Of a DNA stretch of 39,731 nucleotides, positions 17,249-26,710 are shown one piece after another; positions within the stretch are counted from its first letter, which is position 1, and each line of letters starts with the position of its first letter. Origin of the DNA: Methylococcaceae bacterium (GTDB lineage Bacteria > Pseudomonadota > Gammaproteobacteria > Methylococcales > Methylococcaceae); NCBI GenBank assembly GCA_902810705.1, contig CADDYU010000021.1, positions 1 to 39,731 on the forward strand. The letters run 5' to 3'. Position numbers and translations under genes: made by a program. The notes below the pieces were generated by a model. It was not told the origin of the DNA. It searched no databases and saw nothing but the letters and a program-made list of their open reading frames with translations.

Positions 17249-18011
17249 GTTCCAAGGCCCGGCCGACAGGTTTTGCTGCGCGGCCAAAACGGCGCGCTAT
17301 AAAGTCGGTGGGACCACAACGCGAACTGCGGACTAGTTTCTAATTCATCCAAAAGAGATTTGTAGCCCTCTTGCGTCCACCGTGACGATGACCTCGGCGG
17401 CCGGAAAACGGCTGCGGGTTCGCGGCTACATTCAACGATTCTGATCGAGGGCCATTGTCGGACGCTTTAGGCAGCGTACCGGTGAGCCCATCGCCTTCAT
17501 GTCAATTCTTACGGCTTTACGCATCCCTGTTATTCCATCCTAGACCTTAGGATTGAAACGCCGGCGCGGGAGCGGTTTATAAGCCGGCCCACCCACCACG
17601 CGGCCCATCTTTACGGCTGCCAAAGAAAGCCGTCGCGGGCGGGGCACGCCAGAACAGCGCAACCGAATTGGGGAATATCTGCCTTTCCCCGGTGTGAGCA
17701 AGTCCCGAGGCTTCCCCGCTTCTCTGCCGCCGTCCTCGGATGAGGAAGCTTCATCGGTTGACTGCCGGATGGCCGCCTCACATCCCCCATGCTCTTCCTA
17801 GAAATTAGGCCCAGTGCGCACGAAATATGCTCAGAGACTCTCGTCTTCCCTCTTTTCCAGAGGTGATAGGCGATTAATGCAAGAGAAAAAAGACATCGAC
17901 GAATGGGCCTTGTAATGGAATCATGCTGTCATCCGGACGAACTTTCCGGCTCGCCGCGGCTCGAATCCATCGCCCGCGCGTTAGCGTTACAATGAGCGAG
18001 GTTTGATTCGA
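17249..18011. other. Long intergenic region without a supported gene
   Basis: About 760 bp with no convincing protein or RNA gene. A 6-bp hairpin (acggct 17613-17618 / agccgt 17628-17633) is present. A 12-codon frame at 17877-17915 (MQEKKDIDEWAL) has a good ribosome binding site (GAGGTGAT, 9 nt upstream) and could be a leader peptide. A small RNA cannot be excluded by eye. Confidence 0.4.
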
Positions 18012-19076
18012 GTGAAATACCCAAAGCTTATGAAAGCCGATTCATCCCTGCCAACCTTTCTTCAATCTCCCCGGCGGCCCTTGCAACGCAATCTCCGTCG
18101 CCGCCGGCTCGGTGGGGTATGCGCCGGCATCGCCGATTATTTCGGGGTAGACGTCGCCCTGGTGCGATTCCTATTCGTACTGTCGATCTTCTTCTCGGCC
18201 AGCCTGACCTTCTGGATATATTTGGCTCTCTGGTTCTTGGTGCCAGCCGGCTCCGAGACCTCCATTCCGGACGTATCCTGGAAGCTGACGAGGGAGCTGC
18301 GGCGGATCGACCGGCGAATATCCAAGCTGCATCGCAAGCACGATCCCGCGTTGGCAGATCTAGCTCAGGAAGCCTTCGAGGCCATCAAGTACCTGGCTCC
18401 CCGCTTCGAACAGCAGCATGTGCCGCAGTTGAATGAAAGCCTGGTGGAAATGGCCCTGGTCCGTTTTCCAAAATTATTGGACAGATTGATCGCCCTGCCC
18501 GCCGGAAGCTTCACGGCGCAAAGAGGCGCCACCGTCGCCAATGCACTGGCGGCTCAACTGGCGGAACTTAAGACACAGCTGCAACAGGCCGCCAACGATG
18601 TGATCGAGGAGGAATTCCAGACCGTTTTCCGGAACAGGCCGGACGATTCGGCCGAACTCGCCGCCTGGCGGGAACGGCTCGAGCCTTTGCAGCAACGGCT
18701 CAAGGAGCGCTCCGGGCCAAAGACCCTCGGCGCCTTGCAGAGTATCGAGGAAAAATTGGCCTTTCTCCTCGAACGGATCGAGGAAGACAATGAAATATTT
18801 GATCTCCGGCCGTTCGAAGTTCGCAAGATCGCGTTCGAGTACCTGCCGGATACTCTGAACCAGTATTTGCAGCTCCCACCGTCTCTGGCCAAAACTCAGC
18901 GCCTCAGCAGCGGCAAGACGGCCGAGGAAGCCTTGAACGAGCAATTGGCCGTGCTCGATACGGCCCTGCATGATCTGGCAAAAAGCCTGTTCGAGAAGGA
19001 CGCCGGGGGACTTTTGGTACACGGAAGGTTTTTGAAGGAGAAATTTGCGGAACAGCCGTTTCGCTTGGAGCATTGA
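18012..19076 (+). CDS. PspC-domain protein with long helical C-terminal region
   Basis: After about 28 basic residues the protein has a PspC domain (about residues 29-80: RRLGGVCAGIADYFGVDVALVR and FWIYLALWFLVPAG) containing the single membrane segment region. About 270 residues of mostly alpha-helical, charge-rich sequence follow, which I do not recognise (for example QLAELKTQLQQAANDVIEEE). PspC is the membrane sensor of the phage-shock response. Stand-alone PspC-domain proteins with soluble tails are common, and their roles are varied. No pspA or pspB is nearby. The start is uncertain: GTG 18012 has GAGG 10 nt upstream, TTG 18003 and ATG 18030 are alternatives. The last is fully compatible with the domain. 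Confidence 0.75.
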   Translation: MKYPKLMKADSSLPTFLQSPRRPLQRNLRRRRLGGVCAGIADYFGVDVALVRFLFVLSIFFSASLTFWIYLALWFLVPAGSETSIPDVSWKLTRELRRIDRRISKLHRKHDPALADLAQEAFEAIKYLAPRFEQQHVPQLNESLVEMALVRFPKLLDRLIALPAGSFTAQRGATVANALAAQLAELKTQLQQAANDVIEEEFQTVFRNRPDDSAELAAWRERLEPLQQRLKERSGPKTLGALQSIEEKLAFLLERIEEDNEIFDLRPFEVRKIAFEYLPDTLNQYLQLPPSLAKTQRLSSGKTAEEALNEQLAVLDTALHDLAKSLFEKDAGGLLVHGRFLKEKFAEQPFRLEH

Positions 19077-19140
19077 ACCGGGTAGACTGGCGATACCACA
19101 CGGCTCGAATCCTTTTAATCCATCGCAAAATTGCACCGCA

Positions 19141-20001
19141 ATGAAAGCAGGTATGATCGGGCTTGGCGCCATGGGTGCCCCTATGGCGAGAAATCTGGCG
19201 AAGCATGACCGGCTGGCGACGGTCTGGAATCGCACCGAGGCCACCGCCATCCGTTTGGCGGAAGAACTCGGAGTCGAGCGAGCCGCCACCCCGTCCCGGC
19301 TCGCTGAAGCGGCCGACATAGCGCTGATCTGCGTTTCCGCCGATGCGGACATGCTGGAGGTCGTCCATAGCCTTCTGCCGGGTCTGCGGCCGGGAGCAAT
19401 CGTCATCGATCTTTCCACGGTGAGCTGCGCTACCGCCCGGGAAGCGGCGCGACTGATCCGAAGCCAGGATGCGAATTTTCTCGATGCGCCGGTCACCGGC
19501 GGTGTCGAAGGCGCCATAAACGGCACGCTCGCCATCATGGTGGGTGGCGCGGCGGACACTTTGGAGAAGGCGAGACCCGTGCTTGAAGCCTTGGGCCGCC
19601 GGATCGTCCACATGGGCGATACCGGTATGGGGCAGGCCGCCAAGGCCGTGAACCAGGTCATGTGCGCCGGCATCAACGAGGCCGTGACCGAGGCGCTGGG
19701 CTTCGGCGCCCGATTGGGCCTCGACATGCCCAAGCTGATCGAAATCCTAGCGGGAGGCGCGGCGGGCAACTGGTTCCTGGAAAAGCGCGGGCTTACCATG
19801 ATCCAAGGTCAATTCAAGCCCGGATTCAAGTTGGCTTTGCATCAAAAGGACCTCAAAATTTGCCAGACGATGGCGGACGCCCTGAACCTTCGCCTGAAAG
19901 TGGCGGAAATGGCCTTGGAGGATTACGCCGAGCTCCTCAAGCTGGGGCACGGTGACGAGGACATTTCCACCTTGTACCGGCTCAAGCGGCCGGCTTCCTG
20001 A
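19141..20001 (+). CDS. NAD(P)-dependent beta-hydroxyacid dehydrogenase
   Basis: The 286-residue product belongs to the 3-hydroxyisobutyrate dehydrogenase / tartronate semialdehyde reductase family. It has the dinucleotide motif MIGLGAMGAPMARNL at the N-terminus, the substrate-binding block FLDAPVTGGVEGAINGTLAIMVGG (about residues 118-141), the catalytic lysine in MGQAAKAVNQVMCAG, and the C-terminal FKLALHQKDLKICQTMADAL. The exact substrate cannot be decided; glyoxylate, succinic semialdehyde and tartronate semialdehyde reductases all look similar. ATG 19141 is taken because the Rossmann motif begins right after it; no strong ribosome binding site is visible. It lies 64 bp after the PspC-domain gene and 18 bp before the GGDEF/EAL gene. 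Confidence 0.88.
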   Translation: MKAGMIGLGAMGAPMARNLAKHDRLATVWNRTEATAIRLAEELGVERAATPSRLAEAADIALICVSADADMLEVVHSLLPGLRPGAIVIDLSTVSCATAREAARLIRSQDANFLDAPVTGGVEGAINGTLAIMVGGAADTLEKARPVLEALGRRIVHMGDTGMGQAAKAVNQVMCAGINEAVTEALGFGARLGLDMPKLIEILAGGAAGNWFLEKRGLTMIQGQFKPGFKLALHQKDLKICQTMADALNLRLKVAEMALEDYAELLKLGHGDEDISTLYRLKRPAS

Positions 20002-20019
20002 ACAGCCCGCGAAATCCTT

Positions 20020-22281
20020 TTGACTAGCGCTAACTTGGTCGATTCGAATCTCGCCCAGGACTTGACCGAAGCCCGTCCGAGCGCCCTCGATCCAAACAGT
20101 CGGGACGGCCCGGTCGAAAGCTTGCTTGATTCCCTGGACTGTGTGGTCTGGTCGTTCGCCGCCGACGATTCCCGCCTGCTGTACGTGAGCCGGGCGGCGG
20201 AGCGGCTATATGGCCATCCGATCCACGCCTTCTTCGACGATCCCGAATTGTGGCGGCGAGTCGTCCATCCCGAGGATCGCAAGCGGATGTCCGAGGGCAG
20301 GCGCACCGTGATTCAAGAAGGGGCTTGGGAAGCCGAATACCGCATCATCCGCTCCGATCGCCACGTGATCTGGGTACGTGATCGCGCCCATGCAGTGCGG
20401 GATGAATCCGGCCAAATCGTTCGTGTCGATGGCCTCGTTTCCGACATCAGCGCGCAAAAAGAACGGGAAGCCCGAAGCCTCCGATTGAATCGGATCTATG
20501 CCCTGTCGAGCGGCGTTACCGCCGCGGCTTTGCGCATTCATGATCGGGAAGCGCTGCTCGGCGAAATCTGCCGCATCGCGGTGGAAAAAGGCGGTTTCGA
20601 TCTGGCCTGGATTGGCGAGCTCGAGACGGACAGCGAGAAGGTCGTGAGCGCCGCCCGCGCCAGCCGGGACTCCGCTTGGCTGTCCGTCCTGCCGCCGCCG
20701 AGCCATCCCTGCGGCGGCGATTTTCCCCTGGGCCTTGGACTTCGCTACGACAGACCCTTCTTCAGCTGCGACATTGCGGCCGATGCGCCGAAGGTCGGCA
20801 GCCTGGAGGAGGTTGTCTCGTGGGGTGTGCGAGGATTGGCCTTGCTGCCCCTGAAAATGGGGGGCCGGATCTGGGGCTGTTTCGTTCTCGGCACCCGCGA
20901 AGCCGATATTTTCGACATGGACGTCGAGCGTATTTTGCTGGAATTATCCTCCGACATCGTCTTTGCCCTGGAGCAAATCCAGAACGAAAGCCGGCTCAAC
21001 CATTTGGCCTTGTACGACAATCTGACCGGATTCGCCAACCGTAGCCTGTTTCTGGACCGGCTCTCGCAGCTGATCTACCGGAAAGGCGGGATGCCTTTCG
21101 CGGTCGTCGTATTCGACGTCGATCGCTTCAAGTACATCAACGAAACGTTCGGCTATCAGGCTGGCGACTACCTGCTGCGAGAGCTGGCGGCGCGTCTTGC
21201 GGCGCTGGCCCCCAAAAACCATCTCGCGCGGCCGAGCGGAGACGACTTCGCCTTGGTGCTGGCCGGCCTTGAGGCCGAGGATGAAATCGCCTCGTTTGTT
21301 TACGACCCGCTGTCGCCGGCCATGACTCGGCCCATTCTCTATCAAGGCCAGGAATTGCGCATCGCCCTGAAGGCCGGCGTGGCCCGCTTCCCCGCCGATG
21401 GCGTCGAGCCCGCCGCCCTGCTCGGCAACGCCGAGTTGGCGCATCGCGGCGCCCAGAATTCCAGCGAATCGCTGCTGTTCTTCGGCGACGAGATATGCCA
21501 AGGCGCCGGAGAATTCCTGCGCGTGGAAAGCCGGCTGCGTCGAGCTTCGGAGCATCGGGAATTCGCCATTCACTATCAGCCGAAGATTGACCTCCGGGAA
21601 AACCGGATGTACGGAGTGGAGGCCCTTTTGCGCTGGCGCGATCCAGAGCGGGGCCTGGTCCAGCCCGAAAAGTTTATCTCGGTGTTGGAGGAAGCCGGCC
21701 TGATCCTCGAGGTGGGACGGTGGGTGATCGAAGAGGCCAGCCGCCAATATCACCACTGGACCGCGCTGGACCCCTCGCCGCCCTGCATCGCGGTCAACAT
21801 CTCCCCGCTGCAACTCAGCCAGCGCAGCTTCGTGGCCGACATCGCGGCGGCTGTGGAAACCTTCCAGGATCGAAAGAGCCATCTTGAACTGGAAATCACC
21901 GAAAGCGCGATTATGCGGGATGTAGAGGGGACCATTCGGAAGTTACACGCCGTTCGGGAAATGGGGGTGGAAATCACCATTGATGATTTCGGCACGGGCT
22001 ATTCCTCGCTCAGCTATCTTACCCGCCTACCGCTTAACCGACTCAAGATCGACCGTTCGTTCATCGCCGATATGACCGGGAGCGCCGACAATCTTTCCAT
22101 CGTGAGCAGCATCATCTCGCTGGCCCACACCCTGAACCTGAAAGTTGCTGCCGAGGGCGTCGAGACGCCGGAGCAATTGAAATTCCTGAAACTATTGCGC
22201 TGCGACGAGATTCAGGGTTATCTATTCAGCCCGCCGGTGGAAGCGGACAAGGCCCTGCGGCTCAAATCCCATCTATGGTAA
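20020..22281 (+). CDS. PAS-GAF-GGDEF-EAL cyclic-di-GMP signalling protein
   Basis: The 753-residue protein has four modules. A PAS domain (about residues 30-145; LLYVSRAAERLYGHP, the PAC end VDGLVSDISAQKERE) is followed by a GAF domain (about 165-315; GGFDLAWIGELETDSEKV). The GGDEF domain (about 325-485; YDNLTGFANRSLFLDRL) has a degenerate active-site loop, SGDDF. The EAL domain (about 500-750) keeps all recognisable catalytic residues: EALLRW, AVNISPLQLS, LEITESA, IDDFGTGYSS, LKIDRSF, AEGVET and QGYLFS. It therefore looks like a c-di-GMP phosphodiesterase with a non-cyclising, possibly GTP-sensing GGDEF domain. Sensing is cytoplasmic: no membrane segment is present. Translation appears to start at a TTG (20020); no ATG occurs before the PAS domain and no good ribosome binding site is visible, so the N-terminus is uncertain. 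Confidence 0.87.
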   Translation: MTSANLVDSNLAQDLTEARPSALDPNSRDGPVESLLDSLDCVVWSFAADDSRLLYVSRAAERLYGHPIHAFFDDPELWRRVVHPEDRKRMSEGRRTVIQEGAWEAEYRIIRSDRHVIWVRDRAHAVRDESGQIVRVDGLVSDISAQKEREARSLRLNRIYALSSGVTAAALRIHDREALLGEICRIAVEKGGFDLAWIGELETDSEKVVSAARASRDSAWLSVLPPPSHPCGGDFPLGLGLRYDRPFFSCDIAADAPKVGSLEEVVSWGVRGLALLPLKMGGRIWGCFVLGTREADIFDMDVERILLELSSDIVFALEQIQNESRLNHLALYDNLTGFANRSLFLDRLSQLIYRKGGMPFAVVVFDVDRFKYINETFGYQAGDYLLRELAARLAALAPKNHLARPSGDDFALVLAGLEAEDEIASFVYDPLSPAMTRPILYQGQELRIALKAGVARFPADGVEPAALLGNAELAHRGAQNSSESLLFFGDEICQGAGEFLRVESRLRRASEHREFAIHYQPKIDLRENRMYGVEALLRWRDPERGLVQPEKFISVLEEAGLILEVGRWVIEEASRQYHHWTALDPSPPCIAVNISPLQLSQRSFVADIAAAVETFQDRKSHLELEITESAIMRDVEGTIRKLHAVREMGVEITIDDFGTGYSSLSYLTRLPLNRLKIDRSFIADMTGSADNLSIVSSIISLAHTLNLKVAAEGVETPEQLKFLKLLRCDEIQGYLFSPPVEADKALRLKSHLW

Positions 22282-22341
22282 AAGAAGGGGCCACGCTGCG
22301 AAACTCCGCCAAGAAATCTTGGATTTAGAAGTTGGGACTCG

Positions 22342-23487
22342 ATGCCGCCAATCTCCCCTGTCCTGGAAGTCGTCCCGGTTAACGCAACTTGCCTTGAACT
22401 CCGGCTGGCTGGCGCCTGGACCGTAGCCGCTCCCCTACCCGCTCCGGACCGGGTACTGCAAGCATTGCGGGAAAATTCCGCCATTCGCAGCCTCCATTTC
22501 GACTGCCATGCTCTGGCCAGTTGGGACAGCCTTCTGCTCACCTTCGTGGTCAAGGTGCTCGATGCCTGCGAAGAACGAGGCATTCTGGCCGATCAGAGTG
22601 GCCTGCCCAAGGGGCTTCAGGGCATGCTGGCTCTGGCCCATGCGGTGCCCGAGAGGCAGGATGCCTTCCGTCCATTGGAGCCGGCGGGATTCGCCGCGAT
22701 GATTGGCCGGCACATCCTGAACGGGATCGAGGATGGCCGCCGGCTGGTTGAGTTCGTCGGCGAGGCGACCCTGGCTTTCGGGCGGCTGCTGCTTGGCCGG
22801 GCGCGGTTTCGCGGCGCTGACTTGCTGCGATTACTGCAGGAATGCGGCCCCAACGCCCTACCCATCATTAGCCTGATCAGCGTGTTGGTCGGCATGATCT
22901 TGGCTTTCATCGGGGCCGTGCAGCTCCGGGTATTCGGCGCGCAAATCTTCATCGCCGACCTGGTGGGCTTGGGAATGGCCCGCGAAATGGGCGCCACGAT
23001 GGCCGCCATCCTCATGGCCGGCCGGACCGGCGCCGCGTTCGCCGCGGAATTGGGGTCCATGCAGGTCAACGACGAAATCGACGCGATGAAAACCTCGGGG
23101 TTTCCGCCCATGGAATTCCTGGTTCTGCCGCGCATACTCGCCCTTTTCATGATGACCCCTTTCCTTTGCCTCTATGCCGACATCCTGGGGATATTCGGCG
23201 GCGCCCTGGCGGCGGCCGGGATGTTCGACGTGTCGTTCGCCGAGTACTACATACAGATCGAGAACCGGCTCCGGCTGGTGGATTTCGAAGTGGGTATCGG
23301 GAAAAGCGCCGTGTTCGGCATTCTGGTGGCCATCGCCGGCTGCATGCGCGGCCTGCAATGCGGGCGCAGTTCCACGGCGGTGGGGTTTGCCACGACCTCG
23401 GCGGTGGTGACGGGAATCGTATTCATCGTCGTCTCCGACGCGGTCATGACCTTGATCGTGACTACGCTGAACCTTTATCAAAAATAA
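22342..23487 (+). CDS. MlaE-family lipid transport permease with N-terminal STAS-like domain
   Basis: The 381-residue product fuses an N-terminal STAS/MlaB-like domain (about residues 1-115; LEVVPVNATCLELRLAGAW, IRSLHFDCHALASWDS) to an MlaE-type permease. Permease landmarks are LISVLVGMILAFIGAVQLRVFGA, FIADLVGLGMAREMGATMAAILMAGRTGAAFAAELG, MQVNDEIDAMKTSG, PRILALFMMTPFL and a C-terminal CMRGLQCGRSSTAVG followed by a membrane helix. In the Mla/Ttg2 system the permease, an ATPase and an MCE protein move phospholipids between the two membranes. The fusion replaces a separate MlaB. It is the first gene of a three-gene operon; the ATPase gene starts immediately after its stop. Confidence 0.9.
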   Translation: MPPISPVLEVVPVNATCLELRLAGAWTVAAPLPAPDRVLQALRENSAIRSLHFDCHALASWDSLLLTFVVKVLDACEERGILADQSGLPKGLQGMLALAHAVPERQDAFRPLEPAGFAAMIGRHILNGIEDGRRLVEFVGEATLAFGRLLLGRARFRGADLLRLLQECGPNALPIISLISVLVGMILAFIGAVQLRVFGAQIFIADLVGLGMAREMGATMAAILMAGRTGAAFAAELGSMQVNDEIDAMKTSGFPPMEFLVLPRILALFMMTPFLCLYADILGIFGGALAAAGMFDVSFAEYYIQIENRLRLVDFEVGIGKSAVFGILVAIAGCMRGLQCGRSSTAVGFATTSAVVTGIVFIVVSDAVMTLIVTTLNLYQK

Positions 23488-24282
23488 ATGCGCACCGCCC
23501 ATATCGAAGTGTCCGGCCTGACCATGGCCTATGGGGAGTATGTCGTGATGCGGAGCCTCAATTTTGCCGTGCGGCGCGGCGAGATCTTCATCATCATGGG
23601 CGGCAGCGGCTCCGGGAAGAGCACGCTGCTGCGCCACCTCATCGGGCTTCAGGCACCAGCCGCGGGCACGGTCTACTTTGACGGCCACGATTTTTGGCGG
23701 GCCTCGGACGCCGAGCGCGGCCGGCTGCTTCGCCGCATGGGAATTCTTTACCAGAGCGGTGCCTTGTGGAGCTCCATGACCCTGGCCGAAAACATCGCTC
23801 TGCCCCTGTCGGCGCACACCCAGCTGACTCCCAAGGAAATCGCCGAATTGACCTCGCTGAAGCTCGCCCTGGTCGGGCTCGCCGGCTTCGAGAACTATTA
23901 TCCTTCGGAAATCAGCGGCGGCATGCAGAAGCGGGCGGCGCTGGCGCGGGCCATGGCCCTGGATCCGGAGATCCTGCTATTCGACGAGCCCTCCGCCGGC
24001 CTGGATCCGGTCAGCGCCCGGCGACTGGACGAGCTTATCCTCCATCTTCGGGACAGCCTCGGCAGCACGGTCGTCATCATCACCCACGATCTCGCCAGCA
24101 TCTTGAGCATAGGGACGGATTCGATTTTCTTGGATACCGAGACAAAGAGCATCATCGCCCGAGGTCCGCCGCGAGAGTTGCTCAAGACGTCCGATCAGCC
24201 GCGGGTCCAGGACTTCCTGACCCGCGGCCAAGTGCTCGCTTCAACTTCTTCCTCTCGATCCTCGGCCAGGCGACGCTTATGA
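23488..24282 (+). CDS. MlaF-like ABC transporter ATP-binding protein
   Basis: The 264-residue ATPase has Walker A GGSGSGKSTLLRHL (about residue 40), a Q-loop in ILYQSGALWSSMTLAEN, the signature ISGGMQKRAALARAM, Walker B ILLFDEPSAGLDP and the switch histidine in VVIITHDLASI. The GMQKR variant of the signature is typical of MlaF. It energises the adjacent MlaE-type permease. The ATG follows the permease stop with no gap, and its stop overlaps the start of the MCE gene (ATGA), so the three genes are translationally coupled. Confidence 0.93.
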   Translation: MRTAHIEVSGLTMAYGEYVVMRSLNFAVRRGEIFIIMGGSGSGKSTLLRHLIGLQAPAAGTVYFDGHDFWRASDAERGRLLRRMGILYQSGALWSSMTLAENIALPLSAHTQLTPKEIAELTSLKLALVGLAGFENYYPSEISGGMQKRAALARAMALDPEILLFDEPSAGLDPVSARRLDELILHLRDSLGSTVVIITHDLASILSIGTDSIFLDTETKSIIARGPPRELLKTSDQPRVQDFLTRGQVLASTSSSRSSARRRL

Positions 24283-25277
24283 GTAAACCCGCGGACCCTC
24301 GGCTGATCGGGCTCTTCGTCCTGGGCGGCGTCGCCTTGGCCATCCTCCTTGTGCTGATGTTCGGCGGCGGCCGTTATTTCACCTCGGCAAAGAAATACGT
24401 CGCCTATTTCCAAGGTTCGGTGAACGGGCTCAACGTCGGTGCGCCGGTCAAGCTCAAAGGGGTCGGCATCGGTCGGGTAACCGACATCCTGGTGCAATAC
24501 GATATGCAGAATAATCGCGTCCTGACCCCGGTGATCGTCCAGGTCGATCTCCGCAAGCTCATGGATATTCGGGAAAACCATCAGCCGCCCCATTCCCCCA
24601 CCCTGCCTGAATTGATCGAGCGGGGACTTAAGGCGCGCCTGTCCCTACAGAGTCTGGTCACTTCACAGCTTTACGTGGACGTGAATTTTTATCCGGACCG
24701 GCCGGTGCACATGGTGGGCATTCCGGAGATCGGTCTTCCGGAGATTCCAACCGTTCCCTCCAACAAGGAGGAAATCGAGAACACCATTCAGGACACGCTT
24801 GCCGAGGTGCGGGATTTGCCGATCAAGGAAACCTTCGACGCCACGCTCCATTCCGTCCGCCGCGTGGAGCATCTGCTGTCCAAGCCCGAAATCGAGGCTG
24901 GCATCGCCAACCTCAACCGTACCCTGGAGGATTTGCAGCACTTGATCAGGCACATGGACGGCAAGGTCGACACGCTCTCCCGCGATCTCGACGACACCGT
25001 CAAGGACAGCCGCGTTCTGGTGCAATCCTTGCACGAGCGCATGATGCCGCTGCTCGCCACCACCGAAAGGACTCTGGCGGCGGCGGCCGATACCGTCGCC
25101 CAAGCCAAGGGCGCATTATCGACCGTGGAGGGTTTCGGCAGTTCCGATTCGGACCTCAATACCGCCTTGCGTGATTTTTCCAAGGCCGCCCGCTCGGTGC
25201 GGGCCTTGGCGGATTACCTGGAACGAAATCCCGAGGCGCTGATCTACGGTCGACGGCACGAAGGGTCCGCGCGCTAA
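24279..25277 (+). CDS. MlaD-like MCE-domain protein
   Basis: The 332-residue protein has one N-terminal membrane helix (LIGLFVLGGVALAILLVLM) and then an MCE/MlaD domain (about residues 38-130: YVAYFQGSVNGLNVGAPVKL, GVGIGRVTDILVQYD). The segment continues as LPELIERGLKARLSLQSLVT and SQLYVDVNFYPDRP, typical of longer MlaD/PqiB-type proteins. A long helical tail follows (about 170-325; LNRTLEDLQHLIRHMDGKVD, DDTVKDSRVLVQSL) and probably forms a periplasmic extension or needle. It is the substrate-binding partner of the permease and ATPase encoded just upstream. The frame is open for 195 codons before this ATG, but that stretch is antisense-like noise inside the ATPase gene. No MlaC or outer-membrane lipoprotein gene follows. 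Confidence 0.9.
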   Translation: MSKPADPRLIGLFVLGGVALAILLVLMFGGGRYFTSAKKYVAYFQGSVNGLNVGAPVKLKGVGIGRVTDILVQYDMQNNRVLTPVIVQVDLRKLMDIRENHQPPHSPTLPELIERGLKARLSLQSLVTSQLYVDVNFYPDRPVHMVGIPEIGLPEIPTVPSNKEEIENTIQDTLAEVRDLPIKETFDATLHSVRRVEHLLSKPEIEAGIANLNRTLEDLQHLIRHMDGKVDTLSRDLDDTVKDSRVLVQSLHERMMPLLATTERTLAAAADTVAQAKGALSTVEGFGSSDSDLNTALRDFSKAARSVRALADYLERNPEALIYGRRHEGSAR

Positions 25278-25711
25278 GCAACTCAATATCTCGCCCCCGT
25301 GGAGAAATTGCTGTCGAGGGCGATGGTTGGCGGCAAAACCTATCGATTCCGCCCTCAACAGCTTCAGTTTCGCGGAAAACTTCGGAAAAGTAATTTCCCC
25401 CGATATTGCGAGCGCCGCTCGCGGGAGTTATAAGGAAATCCCACTTCGATCTATGAGGGAATAGACGGCTTCGACTATAGTGGAAAAAGTCGAAGTCAAT
25501 GAATCGCTTGAATTTTGTCAAAGCTTTTTCCGATTCCGCTTGAAAACCACTGATTCATCGTTCCAAGTCGAATCGATCAGGGCCAATCCCTGTACGCCGC
25601 CCTATTTCGGGCTTTGCTTCGGCCTGGTTCCGGCGCGGCGATGGCTCAATGAAAGATCCGCTCATTGCACCACGCTCCCGGCGAGTCGTGGTTGAAACAA
25701 AGGAGGCTAAG
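25278..25711. other. Intergenic region upstream of cysK
   Basis: This 434-bp region separates the lipid transporter from the cysteine genes and is expected to hold the cysK promoter. It contains a perfect 7-bp inverted repeat (cttcgac 25469-25475 / gtcgaag 25489-25495) around a tatagtggaaaaa loop. No confident promoter hexamers or gene were found. Confidence 0.35.
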
Positions 25712-26689
25712 ATGCCGCATTGGTACAAAGACAATTCCCTTTCGATCGGCCATACGCCGCTGGTCCGACTCAATCGAATTATCAAGGGCGCGCCGGCCAC
25801 GGTGCTGGCCAAAATCGAGGGACGCAATCCCGCCTATTCCGTCAAATGCCGAATCGGCGCGGCGATGGTGTGGGACGCCGAACGTCGCGGATTACTCGGC
25901 CCGGGCAAGGAAATCGTGGAACCGACCAGCGGCAATACCGGCATCGCCCTGGCCTTCGTCGCGGCGGCACGAGGCATTCCGCTCACCTTGACCATGCCCG
26001 AAACCATGAGCCTCGAGCGCCGCAAGCTGCTCATCGCCTACGGCGCCAAGCTGGTGCTCACCGAGGGGGCCAAGGGGATGAACGGCGCAGTGGCCAAGGC
26101 CGAAGAAATCGCCGCCTCGGACCCGAGTCGCTACGTCCTGCTACAACAATTCAAGAATCCCGCGAATCCCGCCGTCCACGAAGAAACCACGGGGCCTGAG
26201 ATTTGGAACGATACCGAGGGCACGATCGACATCCTCGTCTCAGGGGTGGGCACCGGCGGCACCATTACCGGGGTCTCGCGCTACATTAAGAAGACCAAAG
26301 GCAAACGGATCATTTCGGTCGCCGTCGAGCCGGCTGCAAGTCCGGTGCTGACCCAAACCAAGAAGGGCGAGCCGTTGAAGCCCGGACCGCACAAGATTCA
26401 AGGCATCGGCGCGGGCTTCGTGCCCGAGACGCTTGATCTATCGCTGGTGGACGAGGTGGAGCAAGTCACCAATGAAGAAGCCGTCGAGTACGCCCGGCGA
26501 TTGACCCGCGAGGAAGGAATACTCTCCGGCATTTCCTGTGGCGCCGCCGCCGCCGTGGCGGTGCGCCTCGCCAAACGGCCCGAGAACGAAGGCAAGACCA
26601 TCGTTGTGGTGCTGCCCGATTCCGGCGAGCGCTACCTGAGCTCCGTGCTGTTCGAGGGCGTGTTCGACGCCAACGGCCTCGCTCCATAA
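25712..26689 (+). CDS. cysK: Cysteine synthase A (O-acetylserine sulfhydrylase)
   Basis: CysK makes cysteine from O-acetylserine and sulfide using pyridoxal phosphate. The 325-residue product follows E. coli CysK closely: [13 protein letters not shown], the PLP lysine block [72 protein letters not shown], the phosphate loop [36 protein letters not shown] and [17 protein letters not shown] 25712 has a near-perfect AAAGGAGGCTAAG ribosome binding site. The serine acetyltransferase gene begins 21 bp downstream, so the two enzymes that form the cysteine synthase complex are co-expressed. Confidence 0.96.
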   Translation: MPHWYKDNSLSIGHTPLVRLNRIIKGAPATVLAKIEGRNPAYSVKCRIGAAMVWDAERRGLLGPGKEIVEPTSGNTGIALAFVAAARGIPLTLTMPETMSLERRKLLIAYGAKLVLTEGAKGMNGAVAKAEEIAASDPSRYVLLQQFKNPANPAVHEETTGPEIWNDTEGTIDILVSGVGTGGTITGVSRYIKKTKGKRIISVAVEPAASPVLTQTKKGEPLKPGPHKIQGIGAGFVPETLDLSLVDEVEQVTNEEAVEYARRLTREEGILSGISCGAAAAVAVRLAKRPENEGKTIVVVLPDSGERYLSSVLFEGVFDANGLAP

Positions 26690-26710
26690 CCCTGAATTCC
26701 GCCAGCCGCC

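Noticed and set aside
17550..17562. gattgaaacg, like the end of some CRISPR repeats
   Set aside because: Occurs once; no repeat-spacer pattern around it.
23694..24278. 195-codon upstream extension of the MCE protein frame
   Set aside because: Lies inside the ATPase gene in another frame; the ATGA overlap and membrane helix fix the start at 24279.
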